From: CAZDVK01 sp964508915
GTDB taxonomy: Bacteria; Pseudomonadota; Alphaproteobacteria; Paracaedibacterales; CAIULA01
Direction of reading: 5' to 3'
DNA length: 11,001 nt
Assembly: GCA_964508915.1 (NCBI GenBank)
Contig: CAZDVK010000023.1
Span: forward strand, 1-11,001
Below the pieces are notes generated by a model. That model saw only the letters and a program-made list of their open reading frames with translations, was not told the DNA's origin and did no database searches. Positions 6,864 to 11,001 of this stretch are shown in pieces; positions within the stretch are counted from its first letter, which is position 1, and the number at the start of each line of letters is the position of its first letter. The position numbers and the translations under genes were made by a program.

Positions 6864-7652
6864 ATGAAAGACATGAAAGATAAAATTTCAAAAGCAGAAG
6901 ATTGTTTGGCACATGGAAAAATTATTCCAGCTTTAGAATACGGAAACCAGTTAAGAGAGAAGCTTCGTGAAAAACATCCAGAATTGTACGCTGAAAGTTC
7001 ATGGGTTGAGGAAGAGTTGAACGGTTATGATTTGTCTGAATTGCCAGAGTATAGGAAGAATGTAAGAGGAGAACTTAGATGGTTTGGGCATAAGGCACAT
7101 GGTGACGACATAAAATCTGCTTACTTCATTCCGTACGATGACGTGGCGTACAGTCACCAGGCAAGAAATATGTGTAAAAAATTTTATTGCCCTATAATAC
7201 AAAGTTATCCTGAGCTATTAAAAATTAAAGAGAGTGACATTCCTGAGAAAAAAAGTATTTCTATTAATGATCTTCCAGAAGAATATTACAAACGTATTAG
7301 AAAGGATTTTGATAAGGATGTGTCAATAAGTAAGCTCCATTTTTTTCTTGCCAGTGAATCCATCGAAGAAATTGAAAAAGCCATTACACAACGCTTACAG
7401 GAGTTTTTAAACGAAATGAGAGAAATTTTACCTGAAGAGGATTTTAAACCAACCAACTACTATAATGTGAACAACCATGGTGATTATTCTCAGACTACTA
7501 TTGGAAACCATACTAATCCATTACAAGTGAATGGAAGCAACAACCCTGTTGTTAGTCAAAAGAATACAGAGGGGCCTATCAATACTTCTGGATCGCGGCT
7601 CAGCAAACTATTCAAGATGTTAAACTGGATCAAATCCTTTTTCTTATCTTAG
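6864..7652 (+). CDS. AbiTii-domain protein, probable phage-defence gene
   Basis: This 262-residue protein carries the AbiTii signature, a family linked to abortive infection whose biochemical activity I cannot state. A helical N-terminus (about 5-45) leads to WVEEELNGY (47-55) and LPEYR (60-64), the family hallmark. A helical middle part ends with a long helix (about 165-188). Residues 198-230 are rich in Asn, Gly, His and Thr (YYNVNNHGDYSQ), as in the C-termini of relatives. The last 17 residues (LSKLFKM...SFFLS) form a basic hydrophobic helix that might touch membrane. Start ATG 6864 has no strong Shine-Dalgarno, and ATG 6873 is an alternative. The gene is visibly more AT-rich than groEL, and 7 of its 11 arginine codons are AGA/AGG, suggesting transfer. 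It sits just after the groESL terminator and 71 bases before yefM. Confidence 0.75.
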   Translation: MKDMKDKISKAEDCLAHGKIIPALEYGNQLREKLREKHPELYAESSWVEEELNGYDLSELPEYRKNVRGELRWFGHKAHGDDIKSAYFIPYDDVAYSHQARNMCKKFYCPIIQSYPELLKIKESDIPEKKSISINDLPEEYYKRIRKDFDKDVSISKLHFFLASESIEEIEKAITQRLQEFLNEMREILPEEDFKPTNYYNVNNHGDYSQTTIGNHTNPLQVNGSNNPVVSQKNTEGPINTSGSRLSKLFKMLNWIKSFFLS

Positions 7653-7668
7653 TGTTACAATTTTTTCA

Positions 7669-7697
7669 TTGATTCCCCTATCACTTTATTGTACAAA
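7669..7697 (+). promoter_or_regulatory. possible yefM-yoeB promoter
   Basis: TTGATT (7669-7674), a 17-base spacer, and TACAAA (7692-7697, 4 of 6) form a plausible sigma70 promoter. Its -10 overlaps the first TGTACA operator core, which suits autorepression. No terminator separates it from the preceding gene, so read-through is also possible. Confidence 0.4.
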
Positions 7698-7710
7698 TAA
7701 ATTGTACAAT
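7689..7710 (+). promoter_or_regulatory. YefM-YoeB operator, two TGTACA cores
   Basis: Two copies of the palindrome TTGTACAA, with cores at 7690-7695 and 7703-7708, are centred 13 bases apart immediately upstream of the antitoxin ribosome-binding site. TGTACA is the known core recognised by YefM and the YefM-YoeB complex in Escherichia coli. The position predicts conditional autorepression. Confidence 0.8.
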
Positions 7711-7723
7711 AGCGGAGGGGCTC

Positions 7724-7984
7724 ATGAATATTTCTATATCTTATAGCGAAGTGAGAAAGCATTTAAAAAAAAGCTTTGATCAGGTTTGTTCTGATCATGT
7801 GCCTTTGTTAGTAACACGGAAGAGTGGTGAAAATGTGGTGGTCATTTCAGAAGATGATTTTCGGGCGTTACAAGAAACAGCTTATTTGTGCCAGTCGCCA
7901 AAAAACCTGAGCCGCTTACTAGAAGCTATGAACCGCACCGAAGGTTATTCGTTAGAGCATGTGACACATGAACTTGGAATTTGA
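7724..7984 (+). CDS. yefM: antitoxin, YefM (Phd/YefM family)
   Basis: This 86-residue antitoxin neutralises the YoeB RNase and represses its own operon. The N-terminal DNA-binding/dimerisation fold shows ISYSEVRKHLKKSFDQV, then LLVTRKSGENVVVISEDDF and ALQETAYLCQSPKN, closely parallel to E. coli YefM (ISYSEAR, ILITR, LEETAYLLRSP). The C-terminal part (about 60-86) is the toxin-wrapping segment. A good Shine-Dalgarno GGAGG (7714-7718) precedes the ATG. The end overlaps the toxin start by 17 bases, the usual coupling in this family. The operator lies directly upstream. Confidence 0.95.
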   Translation: MNISISYSEVRKHLKKSFDQVCSDHVPLLVTRKSGENVVVISEDDFRALQETAYLCQSPKNLSRLLEAMNRTEGYSLEHVTHELGI

Positions 7985-8222
7985 CGTTCATGCTTTTGAT
8001 GACTTGCGTTATTGGGTAGAGGTTGACCGCAAAAAAGCCAAGAAAATTATGGCCCTTATAGAAGAAGTTAGGCGTACGCCATTTTCAGGAACGGGAAAAC
8101 CAGAACCATTAAAGTATATATTTGAAAAAACCTGGTCACGCCGTATAGATCATGAACATCGTTTGGTTTATACAGTCGATGATGCGAAAATTCGCATTTT
8201 GTCATGCCGGTACCATTATTAG
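7968..8222 (+). CDS. yoeB: toxin, YoeB ribosome-dependent mRNA endonuclease
   Basis: This 84-residue RelE-superfamily toxin cleaves mRNA in the ribosomal A site. It has exactly the length of E. coli YoeB and aligns without gaps. The catalytic residues are all present: Glu46 in GKPEPLK, Arg65 in EHRLVY, and His83-Tyr84 at the C-terminus (CRYHY). RRTPFSGTGKPEPLK and WSRRI are typical. The toxin therefore appears intact. ATG 7968 lies inside the yefM end, so translation is probably coupled, with no separate Shine-Dalgarno needed. The pair may be addiction or phage-response genes, and it stands next to an AbiTii gene. Confidence 0.96.
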   Translation: MNLEFDVHAFDDLRYWVEVDRKKAKKIMALIEEVRRTPFSGTGKPEPLKYIFEKTWSRRIDHEHRLVYTVDDAKIRILSCRYHY

Positions 8223-8258
8223 ATTTTTGAGCCTAAAAAAATCACCCAAATATCCACC

Positions 8259-8287
8259 TTGCGTAAGCCTTTGAAATTAGCGAAAAT
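8259..8287 (+). promoter_or_regulatory. possible clpB promoter
   Basis: TTGCGT (8259-8264), a 17-base spacer, and GAAAAT (8282-8287, 4 of 6) could form a promoter in the 107-base gap before clpB. The preceding C gives CTTG, the core of the heat-shock sigma (RpoH) -35 box, but the -10 is not a good RpoH match. No CIRCE is present here. Confidence 0.25.
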
Positions 8288-8329
8288 GCGAACGACAACA
8301 CAAAGAACTGTGTTTTGAAAGAGGGTTCC

Positions 8330-10894
8330 ATGAACGTTGATCGTTATACACAAAAAGTTCAAAACCATTTGCAAAGTGCCCAAAATAAGGCGCTGGCAAG
8401 CCAACATCAACAATTTACGCCATTGCATGTTTTAAATGCGTTGTTAGAAGAACCAGCCGGTATGGCTGTTAAATTGCTAGAGCAATGCCAAGGCAATGTG
8501 GCGCAGCTAAGGGTTTACCTGGATGAAGACCTTAAAAAACTGCCAAAAGTCACAGGCAGCACGGGCCAAATTTACCTAAGCCCAGAACTGGCGCAGGCCT
8601 TTGAAACAGCTGAACAAACGGCTGATAAAAACCAGGAAAAATTCATAAGTGTTGATACGCTTTTATTGGCTTTGGCTATGGTGCTGCCCACTAAAAATAT
8701 TATTGAAAAAGCGGGTGTGACAGCCCAAAAACTGAATGAGGCTTTTAAAATGCTGCGAAATTCACATAGGGTAGATTCACCCACATCTGAAGAAAGTTTT
8801 GATGCCTTAAATAAGTATGCGCGCGACTTAACAAAGTTAGCCCGGGAAGGCAAGCTTGACCCCGTTATAGGCCGCGATGAAGAAGTGCGCCGTACCATGC
8901 AGGTACTGTCACGCCGCACCAAAAATAACCCCGTTTTAATTGGTGAGCCGGGCGTTGGCAAAACGGCCATTGCCGAAGGGCTGGCTCAGCGCATTATTAA
9001 CGGCGATGTGCCTGAAACGTTGAAAGATACGCGCTTGATGGCGTTGGATTTAGGCGCTCTTGTGGCGGGGGCGAAATTTAGGGGTGAATTTGAAGAACGT
9101 TTGAAGGCCGTTTTAAATGAAATCACCCATGCATCGGGCGAAATTGTGTTGTTTATTGATGAATTACATACATTGGTTGGTGCTGGTAAGGGCGATGGGG
9201 CCATGGATGCATCCAACATGTTAAAGCCCGCTTTGGCACGGGGTGAACTGCATTGCGTTGGGGCCACAACGTTAGACGAATATCGCCAATATATTGAAAA
9301 AGACCCCGCCTTAGCCCGGCGTTTTCAGGCCATTTTGGTGGATGAACCAACTGTTGAGGATTCCATTTCTATTTTGCGGGGACTTAAGGAAAAGTACGAA
9401 CTACATCATGGGGTACGCATTAGCGACAGCGCCATTGTGGCAGCGTGTACGTATTCTAACCGGTATATTTCTGACCGGTTTTTGCCCGATAAAGCCATTG
9501 ACCTTATGGACGAAGCCGCCAGCCGTTTGCGTATGATTGTGGATTCAAAGCCCGAAGAAATTGATGAATTGGATCGTCGTATTATTCAATTGAAAATTGA
9601 ACGGGAAGCTTTGAAAAAGGAAACAGATAGTGCATCTAAAGAACGGTTATCAAAACTAGAAGAAGAATTGGCGGAGCTACAAGAAAAACAAAAAGATTTA
9701 TCCCTTTTATGGAAAAAAGATAAAGAATCCCTTGATGAAGCGCGGAAATTAAAAGAACAGCTAGATACGTTGCGGTCAGACCTTGAAAAAGCTCAGCGTG
9801 CGGGTGATTTGGGGCGTGCCGGTGAATTGATGTATGGCCAAATTCCACAAATTGAAAAAAAGTTAACGGAATTGCAAGAAAAAGCCCCTGAAAAGTCCAT
9901 GAAAGAAGAAGTGACGGAATCTGATATTGCCCTCATTATTTCAAGGTGGACAGGTATTCCCGTTGAAAAAATGTTGACGGGCGAACGGGAAAAATTGTTG
10001 CACATGGAAGACCATTTGCATGAACGGGTTATCGGCCAAGATGATGCCATTCAGGCCATTAGCAATGCTGTGCGGCGGTCACGGGCCGGTTTACAAGACC
10101 CAAATCGCCCCATGGGGTCATTTCTGTTTTTGGGCCCAACAGGTGTTGGTAAAACAGAATTAACCAAGGCGTTGGCTGAATTTTTGTTTGATGACCCCAA
10201 TAGCATGGTGCGGATTGACATGTCTGAGTATATGGAAAAACATGCTGTGTCGCGGTTGATTGGGGCGCCTCCGGGGTATGTGGGGTATGAACAGGGTGGC
10301 GAACTTACAGAAGCTGTGCGCCGTCGACCCTACTGCGTTATTTTGTTTGATGAGGTGGAAAAGGCCCATAAAGATGTGTTTAACCTGTTGTTACAGGTAT
10401 TAGATGATGGACGCTTAACCGATGGTCAGGGTCGTACCGTAAATTTTAAAAACACCATTATTGTTTTAACGTCGAATTTGGGGGCTCATGCATTTTCTAT
10501 GCAGGAACCTGATCAGCCTATTTCTCCTCAAGTACGGGATGAGGTGATGGAAACCGTGCGCCAGGCTTTTCGTCCGGAATTTTTAAATCGATTAGATGAT
10601 ATTATTATTTTCAACCGTCTGCAAAAGGCCCACATGAATAATATTGTGGCGTTGCAGTTGCAAGGGCTTGCAAAGCGGCTCGAGGATCATCAAATGACCT
10701 TAACGTGGAATGATAAAGCATTAGATTGGCTGACCCAAGCAGGATATGACCCTGTGTATGGCGCCCGGCCATTAAAGCGGGTCATTCAACGGCAGGTGCA
10801 AGACCCGCTATCCCTTAAAATTTTGTCAGGGGATATTAAGGATGGGGCAACAATTACGTTGTCTGCCAGTGACGCGGGGCTTTTAATTGGCTAA
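8330..10894 (+). CDS. clpB: ATP-dependent disaggregase ClpB (Hsp100)
   Basis: This 854-residue hexameric AAA+ machine extracts polypeptides from aggregates together with DnaK. It is full length for the family. Domains are an N-terminal substrate domain (about 1-145), NBD1 with Walker A GEPGVGKT (205-212) and Walker B ending Asp277-Glu278, and a coiled-coil middle domain (about 405-525, rich in Glu, Lys and Leu). The middle domain distinguishes ClpB from ClpA and ClpC. NBD2 has Walker A GPTGVGKT (602-609) and Walker B ending Asp674-Glu675, the pore-loop GYVGYE segment, and a C-terminal domain with GARPLKR. ATG 8330 is chosen because AGAGGG (8320-8325) lies just upstream; the in-frame TTG at 8315 would add five residues and has no such site. 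The gene is monocistronic as far as the window shows. Confidence 0.98.
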   Translation: MNVDRYTQKVQNHLQSAQNKALASQHQQFTPLHVLNALLEEPAGMAVKLLEQCQGNVAQLRVYLDEDLKKLPKVTGSTGQIYLSPELAQAFETAEQTADKNQEKFISVDTLLLALAMVLPTKNIIEKAGVTAQKLNEAFKMLRNSHRVDSPTSEESFDALNKYARDLTKLAREGKLDPVIGRDEEVRRTMQVLSRRTKNNPVLIGEPGVGKTAIAEGLAQRIINGDVPETLKDTRLMALDLGALVAGAKFRGEFEERLKAVLNEITHASGEIVLFIDELHTLVGAGKGDGAMDASNMLKPALARGELHCVGATTLDEYRQYIEKDPALARRFQAILVDEPTVEDSISILRGLKEKYELHHGVRISDSAIVAACTYSNRYISDRFLPDKAIDLMDEAASRLRMIVDSKPEEIDELDRRIIQLKIEREALKKETDSASKERLSKLEEELAELQEKQKDLSLLWKKDKESLDEARKLKEQLDTLRSDLEKAQRAGDLGRAGELMYGQIPQIEKKLTELQEKAPEKSMKEEVTESDIALIISRWTGIPVEKMLTGEREKLLHMEDHLHERVIGQDDAIQAISNAVRRSRAGLQDPNRPMGSFLFLGPTGVGKTELTKALAEFLFDDPNSMVRIDMSEYMEKHAVSRLIGAPPGYVGYEQGGELTEAVRRRPYCVILFDEVEKAHKDVFNLLLQVLDDGRLTDGQGRTVNFKNTIIVLTSNLGAHAFSMQEPDQPISPQVRDEVMETVRQAFRPEFLNRLDDIIIFNRLQKAHMNNIVALQLQGLAKRLEDHQMTLTWNDKALDWLTQAGYDPVYGARPLKRVIQRQVQDPLSLKILSGDIKDGATITLSASDAGLLIG

Positions 10895-11001
10895 ATTTGT
10901 AACGCGGGTTGTGCATTTTTAAAAAAACATTCCCCCTTTAACCCCATTTTAATCTTTTTGGCTGTATTCTGGCTGTGGTTGGTCAGACGGCTCAAGATAA
11001 G

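Noticed and set aside
8222..8243. Hairpin GATTTTT/AAAAATC after yoeB as a terminator
   Set aside because: The stem is almost all A-T and no T run follows, so it is unlikely to terminate efficiently.
8259..8300. RpoH-type heat-shock promoter of clpB
   Set aside because: CTTG is present but no convincing heat-shock -10 box lies at the right distance. It is kept only as a generic low-confidence promoter.
10895..11001. Terminator or promoter after clpB
   Set aside because: There are A and T runs but no stable stem before a T run, and no clear -35/-10 pair. The short GGCTGT direct repeat (about 10960-10976) is too small to interpret.

Overview
The window looks like a chromosome segment of an alphaproteobacterium with a moderately AT-rich genome. 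GroEL, GroES and ClpB read as alphaproteobacterial, and groESL sits behind a CIRCE element. Several traits fit an intracellular or amoeba-associated lineage (Holosporales- or Rickettsiales-like). These are a Tgt resembling the chlamydial type, an operon of two exported low-complexity, proline-rich proteins, and a dispersed palindromic repeat in a gene leader. The lineage is an inference; no 16S or marker search was possible.

Layout. Bases 1-54 are the 3' part of a tRNA-Arg(ACG) with encoded CCA. A queuine/preQ1 tRNA-guanine transglycosylase (tgt, + strand) follows within about 23 bases. Convergent with tgt and ending 4 bases from it is a two-gene minus-strand operon (4465 down to 1255). It encodes two signal-peptide-bearing proteins of 305 and 760 residues that I do not recognise. 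The larger has three diverged repeats. The core motif of those repeats, G-[LI]-[FL]-x2-[ILM]-x5-K-D, is also present once, ungapped, in the smaller protein. The motif resembles the actin-binding WH2/GAB class in outline.

The 323-base gap 4466-4788 holds the groESL control region: a sigma70-type promoter, a near-perfect CIRCE operator, and a 61-base imperfect inverted repeat in the leader. groES and groEL follow with strong ribosome-binding sites, and a strong intrinsic terminator closes the operon.

Between the groEL terminator and clpB is an accessory stretch (about 6850-8222). It contains an AbiTii-domain protein with foreign-looking arginine codon use. After it comes a complete YefM-YoeB toxin-antitoxin pair with two TGTACA operator cores. 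This is a small defence/stress cassette wedged between two chaperone loci. clpB (854 residues, complete) fills the rest, and the last 107 bases hold nothing I can name.

Functionally the region combines tRNA modification, a probable exported protein pair, heat-shock proteostasis (GroESL folding, ClpB disaggregation) and a phage-defence/toxin module. The most novel part is the exported pair with the shared motif.
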